Numbered from the stretch's first letter, positions 43,270 to 55,348 are shown. The stretch: 64,000 nt of DNA from Rhodoferax sp. (GCF_028715765.1 NZ_JAQURE010000004.1:1-64000), one strand, 5' to 3'. Translations and numbers: made by a program. Notes: generated by a model not told the origin, from the letters alone.

Positions 43270-44952
43270 TCAGTTGTTGTTGTCTAACTTGGCGCGCAAC
43301 AAAGCACCCAAGCTGGTGGTACCAGCGTTTTCACGTGCCGATTGTTGGCTCAAGGTGGCCATGGCTTCATTTTGGTCAGCAGCGTCTTTGGCTTTGATCG
43401 ACAACTGGATGTTGCGGGTCTTGCGATCCACATTCACCACCACTGCTGTCACTTCGTCGCCTTCTTTGAGCACGTTGCGAGCATCTTCGACGCGGTCACG
43501 GCTGATTTCTGAGGCCCGCAGGTAACCCAAAATGTCATCGCCCAAGTCGATTTCTGCACCACGAGCGTCAACGGTCTTGACCTTGCCGGTGACCACAGCG
43601 CCCTTGTCGTTGATGGTGGCGAAGGTTGTGAAGGGGTCAGAGTCGAGCTGTTTGATGCCCAGGCTGATGCGTTCGCGGTCTACGTCCACGGCCAACACGA
43701 TGGCTTCCACTTCCTGGCCTTTTTTGTACTCACGCACGGCAGCTTCACCGGGCTCGTTCCAAGACAGGTCAGACAAGTGCACCAAACCGTCAATGCCAGC
43801 AGCCAAGCCGACGAACACGCCGAAGTCGGTGATGGATTTGATTGGACCCTTGACGCGGTCGCCGCGCTTGGTGTTTTGGGCAAATTCTTGCCATGGGTTG
43901 GCCTTGCATTGCTTCATGCCCAGGCTGATGCGGCGTTTGTCTTCGTCAATCTCAAGCACCATGACTTCGACTTCGTCACCCAATGCCACGATCTTGCTCG
44001 GTGCAATGTTTTTGTTGGTCCAGTCCATTTCAGACACGTGCACCAAGCCTTCGATGCCGGGTTCGAGTTCCACAAACGCGCCGTAGTCGGCAATGTTGGT
44101 GATCTTGCCGAACATGCGTGTGCCTTGGGGGTAGCGGCGGTTCACGCCCATCCAAGGGTCATCACCCATTTGCTTCAGACCCAGCGACACGCGGTTTTTC
44201 TCGGTGTCAAATTTCAGGATCTTGGCGGTGATTTCTTGGCCAGCGGTCACCACTTCAGAGGGGTGACGGACACGGCGCCAGGCCATGTCGGTGATGTGCA
44301 ACAGGCCGTCGATACCGCCCAGGTCGACAAACGCACCGTATTCGGTGATGTTTTTCACCACGCCTTGAACAATGGCGCCTTCTTTGAGCGTGTTCATCAG
44401 CTTGCTGCGTTCTTCGCCCATGGAGGCTTCCACCACGGCGCGGCGAGACAACACGACGTTGTTGCGCTTGCGGTCGAGCTTGATGACCTTGAATTCCAGG
44501 GTCTTGTTTTCGTACGGTGACAGGTCTTTGGTGGGACGGGTGTCGACCAAAGAGCCAGGCAAGAAGGCGCGGATGCCGTTGACCAACACGGTCAAGCCAC
44601 CCTTGACCTTGCCGCTGGTTTGACCGGTGACAAATTCGCCAGTTTCCAGGGCTTTTTCCAGGCTCATCCAAGAGGCCAGACGCTTGGCGGTGTCGCGGCT
44701 GAGGATGGTGTCGCCGTAGCCGTTTTCAATGGAGCCAATGGCCACAGAGACGAAGTCGCCGACTTGGACTTCGATTTCGCCCTGATCATTTTTGAATTCT
44801 TCCAAAGGCACGTAAGCTTCAGATTTGAGGCCAGCGTTCACAACCACGAAGCTGTGTTCGATGCGAACCACTTCAGCAGTGATGACTTCGCCAGGACGCA
44901 TTTCGGTGCGTGTCAAGGATTCTTCAAATAGGGCGGCAAAAGATTCAGACAT
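43270..44952 (-). CDS. rpsA: 30S ribosomal protein S1
   Basis: A 560-residue protein with six S1 RNA-binding repeats, visible as recurring G-x-V-x2-I-T-[DE]-Y/F-G-[AV]-FV-x-L segments such as [28 protein letters not shown] and [30 protein letters not shown]. It has the normal length for the family. The Met at 44952 ([13 protein letters not shown]) is the family start; the frame continues open 33 bases upstream. Confidence 0.97.
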   Translation of the reverse strand: MSESFAALFEESLTRTEMRPGEVITAEVVRIEHSFVVVNAGLKSEAYVPLEEFKNDQGEIEVQVGDFVSVAIGSIENGYGDTILSRDTAKRLASWMSLEKALETGEFVTGQTSGKVKGGLTVLVNGIRAFLPGSLVDTRPTKDLSPYENKTLEFKVIKLDRKRNNVVLSRRAVVEASMGEERSKLMNTLKEGAIVQGVVKNITEYGAFVDLGGIDGLLHITDMAWRRVRHPSEVVTAGQEITAKILKFDTEKNRVSLGLKQMGDDPWMGVNRRYPQGTRMFGKITNIADYGAFVELEPGIEGLVHVSEMDWTNKNIAPSKIVALGDEVEVMVLEIDEDKRRISLGMKQCKANPWQEFAQNTKRGDRVKGPIKSITDFGVFVGLAAGIDGLVHLSDLSWNEPGEAAVREYKKGQEVEAIVLAVDVDRERISLGIKQLDSDPFTTFATINDKGAVVTGKVKTVDARGAEIDLGDDILGYLRASEISRDRVEDARNVLKEGDEVTAVVVNVDRKTRNIQLSIKAKDAADQNEAMATLSQQSARENAGTTSLGALLRAKLDNNN

Positions 44953-45108
44953 GTTTTGATGCGGTGTTAAGCGCAGGTTATTCACGGTGTGAGCCGTGGG
45001 GTTACGATTGATTTGAACCTCAACCCTAGCGCACCATTGCGATGCAGGGAGTTGGTTGAGGGCCGATGCAAAGGGGTTAGCCCTTGCGGTTTTAGCCTTG
45101 ATGACAGG

Positions 45109-47106
45109 TCAAAAAGGCTGTTTGCTTTGCCACCAGGTCAACACCTGTTGTACCGATGCTTCAATCGATACGTCAGAGTTGTCTAGCAGCAAGGCATCTT
45201 GCGCGGGCTTTAAGGGTGAAACAGGGCGGGACATGTCCCGGGCGTCTCTGGCCTCTAGGTCTTTGCGAAGACTGTCAAGTGTAGCGGTGTTCCCCTTTGA
45301 AATCAACTGTTTGAAGCGTCTTTGCGCGCGTTGCGCGGCACTGGCGGTCAAAAAAACTTTCAAGGCAGCGTCTGGAAAAATCTCGGTGCCCATGTCCCGC
45401 CCGTCAGCCACCAGCCCCGGCAGACGGCGAAAGCCGTGTTGCAAGGCCACCAAGGCGCTGCGCACTTTGGGCAACACAGACACTTGAGAGGCTTGCATGC
45501 CCGTGCTTTCGAGTCGAATCAAGTCTGTGACATCGGCATCAGCCAGCAGCACACGGTCATCTTTGAACTCAATTTGCAAGCGCTCGGCCAACTCAGCAAT
45601 GGCAAGCTCTGCAGAGGCGTCCAGTGGCAAGCCAGCTTGGGTTGCAGCCAAGGCTGTGATGCGGTAAAGCGCACCAGAGTCGAGCAAGTGGTAACCCAAT
45701 TGGCTCGCCACCTGGGCAGCCAGCGTGCCCTTGCCGGAGGCAGTGGGACCATCGACACAAATCACGGGAATGTCTTCGGGCGCTGTTTGCACCACCGAAA
45801 ACAAGGCTTCAAAATAATCCGGGAATGTTTTTGCGACACACTTGGGGTCCACAATCCGCACCGGCAAGTGCGCCGGGTTGAAGGCTGACAGTGCAAAACA
45901 CATGGCCATGCGGTGGTCGTCATAGGTGTCAATGCTGCCTGTTTGCCAGGCGGCCACGTTGGCAGGTGGGGTGATCTGAATGAAGTCTGCGCCTTCCACC
46001 ACAGTGGCACCGAGTTTGCGCAGTTCGCAGGCCATGGCAGCAATGCGATCTGTTTCTTTGACGCGCCAACTGCCAATGTGACGCAGCGTGGTGGTGCCGT
46101 CGGCATAAAGCGCCATCACGGCCAGTGTCATGGCGGCATCGGGGATGTGGTTGCAGTCGAGGTCAATGGCTTTGAGCGGCCACTGACCTTGCGACACCTC
46201 CAGCCAATGAGGACCACTTAACACCTTCGCGCCCATCGCTTGAGCGGCTTCAATGAAGCGAATATCGCCTTGAATGGAATCTGCGCCCAAGCCCAAAATC
46301 TTGATGCTTTTTTGGCCTCTAGAGCTTGCTGCTATTGCGCCAGAAGCTATGAAATAACTAGCAGAAGATGCGTCTGCCTCGACATGCAAAACGCCGGGCG
46401 ACTGGTAGCTGCAACCGGCCGGCACGGTAAAGCGCTGCCAGCCGTCTCGCGCGATGTGAATGCCAAAGCGCGCCAGCAGGTTCAGGGTGATCTCAATGTA
46501 GGGGCGCGAAATCAACTCGCCCACCACCTCAATCTGAATGGCCTGCTTGGCCACCAGCGGCAACGCCATCAGCAAGGCGGTTAAAAATTGGCTCGACACA
46601 TCGCCGCGCACTTGGATGGGTGCGTTCAGCTTGAGCTGGGGTTGGCCAATGTGCAGCGGCGGGTAGCCTTCTTGGCCGGTGTAGTCAATTTGGCAACCCA
46701 GCTGGCGCAGGGCATCGACCAGGTCACCAATTGGGCGCTCATGCATGCGTGCCACGCCACGGAGTTCAAAATCGCCCCCCATCAGCGCCAACGCGGCGGT
46801 CAGTGGTCGAATGGCCGTGCCTGCATTGCCCATGAACAGCTGGGCCTGTGTGACTTTGGCTTGGCCACCCAAGCCGTCGATCACCACCGTGTGCCCATCT
46901 TGCGCGATGCTGCAACCCAATTGGCGCAGCGCGGTGAGCATGACACGGGTGTCGTCAGAGTCCAGCACATCGTGCAAGGTGGTGCGCCCGTGGCAAAGCG
47001 CTGCCAGCAGCAGCACCCGGTTTGAGATGCTTTTGGAGCCCGGCAGGTGAACCCTCCCCGAGGCTGATTGCAGGGGCGGCAGGTCGATGAATGCGGTGGT
47101 TAGCAT
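45109..47106 (-). CDS. aroA: fused EPSP synthase and cytidylate kinase
   Basis: A 665-residue bifunctional protein. Residues about 1-440 are 3-phosphoshikimate 1-carboxyvinyltransferase ([76 protein letters not shown]). Residues about 445-665 are cytidylate kinase ([57 protein letters not shown]). The fusion is known in several Burkholderiales. A dispersed repeat contributes about fifteen residues ([15 protein letters not shown]) in the AroA half. It overlaps tyrA by 7 bases. Confidence 0.94.
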   Translation of the reverse strand: MLTTAFIDLPPLQSASGRVHLPGSKSISNRVLLLAALCHGRTTLHDVLDSDDTRVMLTALRQLGCSIAQDGHTVVIDGLGGQAKVTQAQLFMGNAGTAIRPLTAALALMGGDFELRGVARMHERPIGDLVDALRQLGCQIDYTGQEGYPPLHIGQPQLKLNAPIQVRGDVSSQFLTALLMALPLVAKQAIQIEVVGELISRPYIEITLNLLARFGIHIARDGWQRFTVPAGCSYQSPGVLHVEADASSASYFIASGAIAASSRGQKSIKILGLGADSIQGDIRFIEAAQAMGAKVLSGPHWLEVSQGQWPLKAIDLDCNHIPDAAMTLAVMALYADGTTTLRHIGSWRVKETDRIAAMACELRKLGATVVEGADFIQITPPANVAAWQTGSIDTYDDHRMAMCFALSAFNPAHLPVRIVDPKCVAKTFPDYFEALFSVVQTAPEDIPVICVDGPTASGKGTLAAQVASQLGYHLLDSGALYRITALAATQAGLPLDASAELAIAELAERLQIEFKDDRVLLADADVTDLIRLESTGMQASQVSVLPKVRSALVALQHGFRRLPGLVADGRDMGTEIFPDAALKVFLTASAAQRAQRRFKQLISKGNTATLDSLRKDLEARDARDMSRPVSPLKPAQDALLLDNSDVSIEASVQQVLTWWQSKQPF
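46306..46363. repeat. dispersed palindromic repeat inside aroA-cmk
   Basis: Contains TTTGGCCTCTAGAGCTTGCT and GAAGCTATGAAATAACTAGC. It is translated in frame as about fifteen extra residues of the EPSP synthase half. Confidence 0.78.
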
Positions 47107-47981
47107 GGTTTGGGCAGTTGGGTCATGTGCCAGGCGCTGCGTGCTGCGCTGGCGTTCTCAATCAGGGCTTCAAGCGCAGGCGCATCGGCGGCGTGCATCA
47201 GGGCTTCAAAAGTGCCAAGCTGGGCTCGGAACAATTGGCTTTGCTTGAGCAGCTCGGTGCGGTTGGCCAGTAAAATGTCGCGCCAAACTTTGGGGTCGCT
47301 GGCGGCAATGCGGGTGAAGTCTCTGAACCCGGGGCCGGCCAATGCCAAAAAGGCCTCGCCCTGGGCTTGCGACTGCACCGAATTCATCAGCGCAAAGGCC
47401 AACACATGCGGCAGGTGGCTGACGGCCGCAAACGCCGCATCATGCGCTTGCGACGACATTTGCATGACCTTGCAGCCCAACGCTGTCCACAGCGCTTGCG
47501 CTTGCTGGAGTTGCGCGGTGAGCGTGCGCTCGGTGGGGGTCAAGATCAATGGGCAGCCGGTGTACAAATCTGCGTCAGCCGCGTCCACACCAGCACGCTC
47601 TTTGCCAGCAATGGGGTGCGCGGGCACAAACGAGCCAATTTGGTCGCGCAGGGCACGCTGGGCTGCGTCAATGACATCGGTTTTGGTGGAGCCCACGTCC
47701 ATGATCAGCATCTGCGGCGTGACCATGGGTTTGATGGCTTTGAGTGTGGCCTCGGTGGCCGCCACGGGCACGGCGATCAGCACAATGTCAGCGCCAGACA
47801 CCGCCAGCAGGGCAGACGGTGCCTCGACATCAATCACGCCCAGCAGTCGAGCCCGCTCGGTGGTGGTGGGGGATTTGCTGTAGCCCACCACCCGTTTGAC
47901 CAAACCCGCTCGTTTGAGTGCCAGCGCAAACGAGCCGCCCATCAGCCCGCAGCCAATCAAGCCCAACTGTTCAAACATCAT
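47100..47981 (-). CDS. tyrA: prephenate/arogenate dehydrogenase
   Basis: A 293-residue NAD(P)-dependent enzyme of tyrosine synthesis. It has the Rossmann motif [41 protein letters not shown] and the catalytic-region [16 protein letters not shown]. There is no fused chorismate mutase; that activity lies in pheA next door. The start at 47981 overlaps the pheA stop, and the end overlaps aroA, so pheA-tyrA-aroA/cmk form one aromatic-pathway operon. Confidence 0.93.
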   Translation of the reverse strand: MMFEQLGLIGCGLMGGSFALALKRAGLVKRVVGYSKSPTTTERARLLGVIDVEAPSALLAVSGADIVLIAVPVAATEATLKAIKPMVTPQMLIMDVGSTKTDVIDAAQRALRDQIGSFVPAHPIAGKERAGVDAADADLYTGCPLILTPTERTLTAQLQQAQALWTALGCKVMQMSSQAHDAAFAAVSHLPHVLAFALMNSVQSQAQGEAFLALAGPGFRDFTRIAASDPKVWRDILLANRTELLKQSQLFRAQLGTFEALMHAADAPALEALIENASAARSAWHMTQLPKPC

Positions 47982-49060
47982 GCGCTGACCGGGTAGGTGC
48001 CCAGTACCTTGTAAAACGCACACAGGCTTTGCAGCTCTTGCAGGGCTGCTGCCACTTGCGGTTGCGCTGGGTGACCGGCCAGGTCGATGTAAAAATAATA
48101 TTCCCACTGGCCGGAGCGAGCCGGGCGCGACTCAAAGCGGGTCATGGAGACCCCATGGTTTTTAAGCGGCACCAGCAAGTCGTGTACCGCACCGGGGCGG
48201 TTGTTGACCGACACAATCAAACTGGTGCAGTCGTGCCCCGTGGCTGCCGGCGCGGCCAGGGTGTGGGGCAGGCAAATGATGGCAAAGCGGGTGCGGTTGA
48301 AGGCATCGTCTTGGATGGCATACGAGGCAATGTGCAGCCCAAATTCGCTGCCAGCACGTTCGCTGGCAATGGCCGCCCAGGCCGGGTTGGTGGCGGCCAG
48401 GCGTGCGCCTTCGGCGTTGCTGGCGGCGGGGCGGCGTTCGGCGTGCGGCAGGTGGGTGGTGAGCCAGTCCTGGCACTGCGCCAGCGCTTGCGGGTGGGCG
48501 TAAACGGCTTCGATGTCGTGCAGCGCGGGCTCTAGGCGCAGCAGGTTGTGGCGCACCAGAAAACTGGTCTCCCCAATGATGTGCAGCGGCGAGTTGAGCA
48601 GCAGGTCAAGCGAGCGGGAGATCACACCTTCTGAGGAGTTTTCAATCGGCACCACACCAAATTCTGCGCTGCCAGCCGCGGTTGCGCGAAACACTTCGTC
48701 AATGCTGACGCACAACACGCGTGACATGCTGCCACCAAAAAACTGGATGGCCGCTTGCTCGCTGAAGGTGCCGGCGGGCCCCAAATACGCCACCCGTTGC
48801 GGTGCTTCAAGCGCTCGGCAGGCCGACATGATTTCGCGCCAAATCAAGCCCAGGCTGTGGTCTTTGAGTGGGCCGGCGTTGTGGGTTTGCAGGGTGGTGA
48901 TGACCTGGGTTTCACGGTCTGGGCGAAACACGGCTGAGCCGTCTATTTTTTTGATTTCGCCCACCTCGTGCGCCAGCCCAGCGCGCTGGTTGAGCAGGGT
49001 CAGCAGTTCCAGGTCGAGCGCATCAATGGCGACGCGCAGTTCAGCAAGGGTTTTGGCCAT
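47978..49060 (-). CDS. pheA: bifunctional chorismate mutase/prephenate dehydratase
   Basis: A 360-residue P-protein. Residues about 1-90 are AroQ-type chorismate mutase (LAELRVAIDALDLELLTLLNQRAGLAHEVGEIK). Prephenate dehydratase follows (VAYLGPAGTFSEQAAIQFFG, FGVVPIENSSEGVI). The C-terminal ACT domain (RPGAVHDLLVPLKNHGVSMTRFESRPARSGQWEYYFYIDLAG) confers phenylalanine feedback in the family. ATG 49060 is the start at which homology begins. It lies 31 bases after serC. Confidence 0.95.
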   Translation of the reverse strand: MAKTLAELRVAIDALDLELLTLLNQRAGLAHEVGEIKKIDGSAVFRPDRETQVITTLQTHNAGPLKDHSLGLIWREIMSACRALEAPQRVAYLGPAGTFSEQAAIQFFGGSMSRVLCVSIDEVFRATAAGSAEFGVVPIENSSEGVISRSLDLLLNSPLHIIGETSFLVRHNLLRLEPALHDIEAVYAHPQALAQCQDWLTTHLPHAERRPAASNAEGARLAATNPAWAAIASERAGSEFGLHIASYAIQDDAFNRTRFAIICLPHTLAAPAATGHDCTSLIVSVNNRPGAVHDLLVPLKNHGVSMTRFESRPARSGQWEYYFYIDLAGHPAQPQVAAALQELQSLCAFYKVLGTYPVSA

Positions 49061-49091
49061 GAGCAAGCGTAGGTTGGAGCAAGAGGACAGG

Positions 49092-50180
49092 TCAGAGGTG
49101 TTGGGCTTCGAAGTCACGCATGTATGTCACCAGCGCTTGCACGCCTTCAAGCGGCATGGCGTTGTAGAGGCTGGCGCGCATGCCACCCACCGATTTGTGG
49201 CCTTTGAGCTGCAACAGTTGCCGGGCGCGGGCACCTTCCAAAAACGCTTCGTTAAGCGACTCCTGGCGCAGGTAAAACGGCACGTTCATGCGTGAGCGGC
49301 AGTTTTTGGCCACCCGGTTTTGGTACAGGCTGGAGGCATCAATGGCGGCGTAAAGCAGCTCGGCTTTGGCTTTGTTGCGCGCTTCCATGGCGGTCATGCC
49401 GCCCTGGGCTTTGAGCCATTTGAAGACCAAACCGGCGATGTAAATGGCGTAAGTGGGCGGTGTGTTGTACATCGACTGGTTGGCAGCCACTGTTTTGTAG
49501 GTGAAGGCACTGGGGCACAGGGGCAGGGCTTGGTCGAGCAGGTCGTCACGCACCACCACCAGGGTCAAACCGGCTGGGCCGAGGTTTTTTTGAGCCCCCC
49601 CAAAGGCCAGGCCAACACGTGACCAGTCCACCGGGCGCGAAGCCACGTGAGATGAAAAATCAATCACCAAGGGCGCCTCGCAGCCCAGGGCTTTCAAATC
49701 AGGCAGTTCATGAACTTCAACACCGTGGATGGTTTCGTTGGAGCACAGGTGCACATAAGCGGGCTTGGCGCTCAGTTGCCAAGTGGCCGGGTCAGCCAGC
49801 GTGGTGTGACCGCTGTCATGGGTGTTGGCGGCTTCATGAGCGGTGCAGTATTTGGCGGCTTCTTGAGCTGACTTTTGGCTCCAACTGCCTGTGACTACAA
49901 AGTCTGCCGTGCCAGCGCGTGACAGGTTCATCGGCACGATGGCGTTTTCAGCCAGCCCGCCGCCTTGCATGAACAACAGCTTGAAGTGGGCGGGCACGGC
50001 CAAGAGCTCGCGCAGGTCGGCCTCGGCCTCAGCATAAATCTGGCCAAACTCTTTGCCCCGGTGGCTCATTTCCATCACGCCCATGCCACTGCCATGCCAG
50101 TCCAGCATCTCGGCGGCGGCTTGGTGCAGCACCTCATCGGGCATTACGGCGGGACCTGCAGAAAAATTAAATGGGCGCAT
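49092..50180 (-). CDS. serC: phosphoserine aminotransferase
   Basis: A 362-residue PLP enzyme of serine and pyridoxine synthesis. Features are [41 protein letters not shown] and the PLP lysine in [21 protein letters not shown]. It lies in the conserved order gyrA-serC-pheA-tyrA-aroA common to proteobacteria. Confidence 0.96.
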   Translation of the reverse strand: MRPFNFSAGPAVMPDEVLHQAAAEMLDWHGSGMGVMEMSHRGKEFGQIYAEAEADLRELLAVPAHFKLLFMQGGGLAENAIVPMNLSRAGTADFVVTGSWSQKSAQEAAKYCTAHEAANTHDSGHTTLADPATWQLSAKPAYVHLCSNETIHGVEVHELPDLKALGCEAPLVIDFSSHVASRPVDWSRVGLAFGGAQKNLGPAGLTLVVVRDDLLDQALPLCPSAFTYKTVAANQSMYNTPPTYAIYIAGLVFKWLKAQGGMTAMEARNKAKAELLYAAIDASSLYQNRVAKNCRSRMNVPFYLRQESLNEAFLEGARARQLLQLKGHKSVGGMRASLYNAMPLEGVQALVTYMRDFEAQHL

Positions 50181-50202
50181 CTTGTTGGGTTAAAAAAATT
50201 TA

Positions 50203-50256
50203 TAACAAATAGGGCTCTAGCGCTTATGGATTAAGCGTAAGTAGCTATCAATTATG
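50203..50256. repeat. dispersed palindromic repeat between gyrA and serC
   Basis: Contains GGGCTCTAGCGCTTATGGAT then TTAAGCGTAAGTAGCTATCA. It runs into the gyrA stop codon and fills nearly all of the intergenic gap. Confidence 0.85.
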
Positions 50257-52915
50257 ATTGTGTGACATCTGGGTCAGCAGCGCCGTCCGGGGAACTGTCA
50301 GCGCTGTCTGATTCGTCTGGCGCGGCCGTGATGGCATCGTTTTCAACAATGCGTTGCAAGCCACTGAGCTGCGAGCCATCGTCCAAGCCAATTAAGGTAA
50401 CCCCTTGGGTGGCACGCCCGAGTTCACGGATTTCAGCCACGCGGGTTCGCACCAGCACACCTTTGTCGGTGATGAGCATGATTTCGTCGTCGGCATGCAC
50501 CAACGTGGCGGCCACCACTTTGCCGTTGCGTTCACTTTGCTGGATGGCGATCATGCCCTTGGTGCCGCGCCCGTGGCGGGTGTACTCGGCAATGCTGGTG
50601 CGTTTGCCGTAGCCGTTTTGGGTGGCTGTGAGTACGCTTTGTGTTTCATCTTCAGCCACCAGCATGGCGATCACGCTCTGGCCGTCATCGAGCATCATGC
50701 CGCGCACGCCGCGCGCTTGGCGTCCCATGGGGCGCACGTCGTTTTCGTCAAAGCGCACGGCCTTGCCGCCGTCTGAAAACAGCATCACGTCGTGTTGACC
50801 GTCGGTCAAGGCCGCGCCAATCAAGAAGTCGCCTTCGTCCAGGTCGACGGCAATGATGCCCGCCTTGCGTGGGTTGCTGAAGTCGTCAAGCGCGGTTTTC
50901 TTGACCGTGCCCATGCTGGTGGCCATGAACACATAGTGGTCAGCGGGGAAAGTGCGTTTTTCACCGGTCAAGGCCAGCACCACGGTGATTTTTTCACCCT
51001 CAGCCAACGGGAACATGTTGACGATGGGGCGGCCACGCGAGCCGCGCGAGCCTTGTGGCACTTCCCATACCTTGAGCCAGTACATGCGCCCCCGATTGGA
51101 GAAACACAACAAATAGTCATGGGTGTTGGCAATAAAGAGCTGGTCTACCCAGTCGTCGTCTTTGGTGGCGGTGGCTTGTTTGCCGCGGCCGCCACGCTTT
51201 TGCGAGCGGTATTCAGACAGTGGCTGGCTTTTGATGTAACCGGTGTGGCTCAAGGTGACCACCATGTCGGTGGGGGTGATCAGGTCTTCGGTCGATAAGT
51301 CAAATGAGGAGTGTTCGACCAAACTGCGGCGTGCGCCGATTTTGGTCAAGCCAAACTCGGTTTTGATGGCGCCCAGTTCGTCGCCGATGATGATGGACAC
51401 GCGTTCAGGTTTGGCCAAAATATCCAGCAGGTCGTCAATTTCAGCCATGACCTCTTTGTATTCGGCCACGATCTTGTCTTGCTCAAGCCCGGTGAGGCGC
51501 TGCAACCGCATTTGCAAAATTTCGCCAGCTTGGGTGTCTGACAGGCGGTACAAGCCATCTTTGCCCATGCCGAACTGCATTTCCAAGCCATCGGGGCGGT
51601 AGTCATCGGCATTGACCACGCTGCCATCGGCTTTGGCGCGGGTGAGCATTTCGCGCACCAGTTGACTGTCCCATGAGTGCGTCATCAGCTCAGCCTTGGC
51701 CACTGGTGGAGTGGGTGACTCGCGGATGATGCGAATGAATTCGTCAATGTTGGCCAACGCGACAGCCAGACCTTCGAGCACATGACCGCGGTCGCGTGCT
51801 TTGCGCAGTTCAAACACGGTTCTGCGGGTCACGACCTCGCGGCGATGGTTGATAAAGACCTCAATCAGGTCTTTCAGGTTGCACAGCTTGGGCTGGCCGT
51901 TGATCAAGGCCACCATGTTCATGCCAAAGGTGTCTTGCAACTGGGTTTGTTTGTACAGGTTGTTCAGCACCACCTCAGGCACTTCACCGCGCTTGAGTTC
52001 AATCACCAAGCGCATGCCAGACTTGTCTGACTCGTCTTGGATGTGGCTGATGCCTTCAATTTTTTTCTCATGTACCAATTCAGCCATGCGCTCTTGCAGG
52101 GTCTTTTTATTCACCTGGTAAGGCAATTCGTCAACGATGATGGCCTGGCGCTGGCCGCGGTCGATGTCTTCAAAATGGCACTTGGCACGCATGACCACCC
52201 GGCCACGGCCGGTGCGATACCCGTCTTTCACCCCCTGAATGCCGTAAATGATGCCGGCGGTGGGGAAGTCTGGCGCGGGAATGATCTCCATCAGCTTGTC
52301 AATGGAGGCCTCTGGGTTTTTCAGCAAATGCAGGCAAGCGTCTACCACTTCATTCAAATTGTGAGGTGGGATGTTGGTGGCCATACCTACGGCAATACCG
52401 CCGGAGCCATTGACCAGCAAGTTGGGCAAGCGGGTGGGCAGCACCAGCGGTTCTTTTTCAGACCCGTCGTAATTGGGGCCAAAATCAACGGTTTCTTTAT
52501 CAAGGTCAGCCAACAGCTCGTGGGCAATTTTGGCCAAGCGGATTTCGGTGTAACGCATGGCGGCGGCGTTGTCGCCGTCGACCGAGCCAAAGTTACCTTG
52601 ACCATCGACCAACATGTGGCGCATGGAAAAATCTTGCGCCATGCGAACAATGGTGTCGTAGACCGACTGGTCGCCGTGCGGGTGGTATTTACCAATCACG
52701 TCCCCCACAATGCGGGCAGATTTTTTGTAAGCCTTGTTCCAGTCGTTATTGAGCTCATGCATGGCAAACAGCACACGCCTGTGCACAGGTTTTAAACCGT
52801 CTCGCGCATCAGGCAGGGCGCGCCCCACAATCACGCTCATGGCGTAATCCAGATAGCTGCGGCGCATTTCATCCGCAAGGCTGGTGGGTATGGTTTCTTT
52901 GGCAAACTGGGTCAT
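50252..52915 (-). CDS. gyrA: DNA gyrase subunit A
   Basis: An 887-residue type II topoisomerase subunit with breakage-reunion domain ([33 protein letters not shown]), catalytic Tyr in [15 protein letters not shown], GyrA box [10 protein letters not shown] and C-terminal beta-pinwheel repeats. The quinolone-determining segment reads [11 protein letters not shown], with Gln where E. coli has Ser83 and Ser where it has Ala84. It ends with an acidic tail ([17 protein letters not shown]). Confidence 0.97.
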   Translation of the reverse strand: MTQFAKETIPTSLADEMRRSYLDYAMSVIVGRALPDARDGLKPVHRRVLFAMHELNNDWNKAYKKSARIVGDVIGKYHPHGDQSVYDTIVRMAQDFSMRHMLVDGQGNFGSVDGDNAAAMRYTEIRLAKIAHELLADLDKETVDFGPNYDGSEKEPLVLPTRLPNLLVNGSGGIAVGMATNIPPHNLNEVVDACLHLLKNPEASIDKLMEIIPAPDFPTAGIIYGIQGVKDGYRTGRGRVVMRAKCHFEDIDRGQRQAIIVDELPYQVNKKTLQERMAELVHEKKIEGISHIQDESDKSGMRLVIELKRGEVPEVVLNNLYKQTQLQDTFGMNMVALINGQPKLCNLKDLIEVFINHRREVVTRRTVFELRKARDRGHVLEGLAVALANIDEFIRIIRESPTPPVAKAELMTHSWDSQLVREMLTRAKADGSVVNADDYRPDGLEMQFGMGKDGLYRLSDTQAGEILQMRLQRLTGLEQDKIVAEYKEVMAEIDDLLDILAKPERVSIIIGDELGAIKTEFGLTKIGARRSLVEHSSFDLSTEDLITPTDMVVTLSHTGYIKSQPLSEYRSQKRGGRGKQATATKDDDWVDQLFIANTHDYLLCFSNRGRMYWLKVWEVPQGSRGSRGRPIVNMFPLAEGEKITVVLALTGEKRTFPADHYVFMATSMGTVKKTALDDFSNPRKAGIIAVDLDEGDFLIGAALTDGQHDVMLFSDGGKAVRFDENDVRPMGRQARGVRGMMLDDGQSVIAMLVAEDETQSVLTATQNGYGKRTSIAEYTRHGRGTKGMIAIQQSERNGKVVAATLVHADDEIMLITDKGVLVRTRVAEIRELGRATQGVTLIGLDDGSQLSGLQRIVENDAITAAPDESDSADSSPDGAADPDVTQS

Positions 52916-53177
52916 GAGCGGGGCTTGGGTCTAGGCAAGTTCTGAGTGAGCTTTGCATTTTATGCTGTTGCTTTGTAGCTACTTCGCAACGGCGCGGTCA
53001 TATTGTTCACGTTTTCGGTTCCTGGGCTTGGGCTTGACGCCGGAATGGGTTAATACGCCAGAAGGCGCTGTGGCACAATGACTTCAACTCTCAATGTGAT
53101 AGGCATATTGGGCGTCTGTTTGATAAGTTTGTTTACTTATGCGGCTTTGCTGCAGTTACTTTCCTTTAAGGAGAATC

Positions 53178-53828
53178 ATGAAAAAATTGAATCAAGTGGC
53201 TATGTTGATCGCCACCGCAGCTCTCGCTACTGCAGCTGGTGCCCAGTCTGTTGACAACTGGCGTGCAGCCGACGGCACTGTTTGGAAAAACGGTACCAAC
53301 GAACTTTGCTGGCGCGATGCCAACTGGACACCCGCAACAGCTGCCGCCACCTGCGATGGCGCCATCGTTCCCCCCAAAGCAGCTGCAGCTCCTGCACCTG
53401 CTGCGCCTGCAGCTGCTGCGCCAGCCGCCAAGGCTGCACCAGCCCCTGCACCAGCCCCTGCACCGGTGGCTGCCGCCAAGGTGACTTACGCAGCTGATGC
53501 ATTCTTTGACTTTGACAAAGCTGTTTTGAAACCAGAAGGTAAGGCCAAGCTGGATGACCTGGTGGGTAAAGTCAAAGGCATCAACCTCGAAGTGATCATT
53601 GCTGTGGGTCACACCGATGCTGTGGGCTCTGACGCTTACAACCAAAAACTGTCTGTGAAGCGTTCGGAAGCTGTGAAGGCTTATTTGGTGTCCAAGGGCA
53701 TTGAAAAGAACCGTGTGTACACCGAAGGCAAGGGCGAAGCCCAACCTGTGGCAGACAACAAGACCAAAGAAGGCCGTAGCAAAAACCGCCGCGTTGAAAT
53801 TGAAGTGGTGGGCACACGCGCCAAGTAA
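53178..53828 (+). CDS. OmpA-family outer-membrane/peptidoglycan-associated protein
   Basis: A 216-residue secreted protein with a signal (MLIATAALATAAGAQ), a short conserved start domain VDNWRAADGTVWKNGTNELCWRDANWTPATAAATCDG, an Ala/Pro-rich linker (about residues 63-100), and a C-terminal OmpA domain (YAADAFFDFDKAVLKPEGKAKLDDLV, VGHTDAVGSDAYNQKLSVKRSEAVKAYLVSKGI, NRRVEIEVVG) that binds peptidoglycan. It lacks a full beta-barrel. AAGGAG lies 5 bases before ATG 53178. This architecture is common in Burkholderiales. Confidence 0.93.
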   Translation: MKKLNQVAMLIATAALATAAGAQSVDNWRAADGTVWKNGTNELCWRDANWTPATAAATCDGAIVPPKAAAAPAPAAPAAAAPAAKAAPAPAPAPAPVAAAKVTYAADAFFDFDKAVLKPEGKAKLDDLVGKVKGINLEVIIAVGHTDAVGSDAYNQKLSVKRSEAVKAYLVSKGIEKNRVYTEGKGEAQPVADNKTKEGRSKNRRVEIEVVGTRAK

Positions 53829-53860
53829 TTGGCTGTTGCTGCCGCTCTTTGAGCCAGTCA

Positions 53861-53885
53861 AAAAACCCGCTTCGGCGGGTTTTTT
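53861..53885. terminator. bidirectional terminator between the OmpA-like gene and guaC
   Basis: CCCGC-TTCG-GCGGG flanked by AAAAA and TTTTTT; the hairpin serves the plus-strand OmpA-like gene and the convergent guaC. Confidence 0.92.
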
Positions 53886-53901
53886 GTTGTCTGAAGTGGC
53901 A

Positions 53902-54879
53902 TCACATCAGCAAATGTTCACCCGCATTGTCGCCACCGAGCGTGACGTAATTGACTTTGCGAATGTCAGAGAGTTTTTTTCCGCCTGAGTAGCTGATTGA
54001 ACTTTGCACGTCTTGCTCCATCTCGATCAAGGTGCGCGCCAGCTTGCCTTTGATGGGTTCCAAAATACGTTTGCCTTCGACGTGCTTGTACTCCCCCTTG
54101 TTGAAGTCGCTGGCAGAACCGTAATATTCTTTGAACAGCTTGCCATCGACTTCCACGGTTTGCCCCGGACTTTCTTCATGACCGGCAAACAGCGAGCCGA
54201 TCATGACCATCGAGGCACCAAACCGAATGCTTTTGGCAATGTCGCCATGGTCTCGAATACCGCCATCGGCAATGATGGGTTTGGTGGCCACACGCGCGCA
54301 CCATTTCACAGCACTCAGTTGCCAGCCGCCCGTGCCAAAACCGGTTTTGAGTTTGGTGATACAGACTTTGCCCGGACCAATGCCCACCTTGGTGGCGTCG
54401 GCCCCCCAGTTTTCCAGGTCAATCACCGCCTCGGGTGTGGCCACGTTGCCGGCAATGATGAAGGTGCTGGGAATTTTGTCGCGCAGATAGCCAATCATGT
54501 TTTTCACGCTGTCTGCATGGCCATGCGCGATGTCAATGGTGACGTATTCGGGGGTCAACCCCAGCGAGACCAGTCGGTCTACGGTGTCGTAATCAGGCTT
54601 TTTAACGCCCAGTGAAATGGAGGCATACAGGCCGCGCGCTGCCATGTCTTGCACAAATTTGACGTTGTCCAGGTCAAAGCGGTGCATCACATAGAAATAG
54701 CCGTTTTGTGCCAACCACACACAAATGTCTTCATTTACCACTGTTTTCATGTTGGCAGGAACCACTGGTAGCCGAAAGCGCCGTGGGCCAAGCTCGGCAC
54801 TGGCATCACACTCAGCCCGGCTTTCTACCCGGCATTTGCGTGGCAATAAAAGAATGTTGTCGTAGTCAAAAATTTCCAT
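53902..54879 (-). CDS. guaC: GMP reductase
   Basis: A 325-residue IMPDH-superfamily TIM barrel converting GMP to IMP. It has [13 protein letters not shown], the segment [26 protein letters not shown] containing the active-site Cys, and [35 protein letters not shown]. No CBS domains are present, which excludes IMP dehydrogenase. Length fits the shorter GuaC type. ATG 54879 was chosen because homology begins at MEIFDYDN, with AGGAGA upstream. Confidence 0.92.
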   Translation of the reverse strand: MEIFDYDNILLLPRKCRVESRAECDASAELGPRRFRLPVVPANMKTVVNEDICVWLAQNGYFYVMHRFDLDNVKFVQDMAARGLYASISLGVKKPDYDTVDRLVSLGLTPEYVTIDIAHGHADSVKNMIGYLRDKIPSTFIIAGNVATPEAVIDLENWGADATKVGIGPGKVCITKLKTGFGTGGWQLSAVKWCARVATKPIIADGGIRDHGDIAKSIRFGASMVMIGSLFAGHEESPGQTVEVDGKLFKEYYGSASDFNKGEYKHVEGKRILEPIKGKLARTLIEMEQDVQSSISYSGGKKLSDIRKVNYVTLGGDNAGEHLLM

Positions 54880-55073
54880 TGGATATGTCTCCTTGCGTGA
54901 CTGCACCCCTGTGTTTGCACAGGGTTCAAAAGTTTGGGGTGTGTCGGGTTGAAAGAGAACGCTTGGATTGCTGTGCCAGTGTTTTGCCGATCACGGGGGC
55001 AACCCTTATCTGCAAAAAAAAACCAGGCTGCAATGGCTTGGGCTCGGAGAATGATTGTATGAAGTTCAATCTC

Positions 55074-55348
55074 TCAATTGGCCTGATTTTCATGCGTTGG
55101 GCAGTGGGTGGCAGACAGACTGAGAATTTGACCTTGGGCGTTTTCAATCCAGCCGATCAAACGCAGGCGCGCTGGCAGGCTGCGCAGTCGGCGCTGATGA
55201 AGCGCTCGAGCAACGCTGTTGGAGGCGTTTGATCGTCACTGCTGCAAGAGGACTGGCTTTGTGCCGAGTTGCAAAACAGCAGTGCTGCAGCACTGCATGA
55301 CCAGACCAGAAGGGAGCGCAGCTGGGTGATTGGATGAGGCAATTTCAT
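55074..55348 (-). pseudogene. decayed gene for a small secreted protein
   Basis: From ATG 55348 the frame gives a plausible signal peptide (LVWSCSAAALLFCNSAQS) and then PPTALLERFISADCAACQR before stopping early at 55157-55159. Protein-like sequence resumes one base out of frame (RLRLIGWIENAQGQILSLSATHC) and stops at 55074. This pattern suggests a frameshifted remnant of a secreted, thioredoxin-like-start protein. The rest of the 490-base gap between guaC and the helicase gene shows nothing else. Confidence 0.45.
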
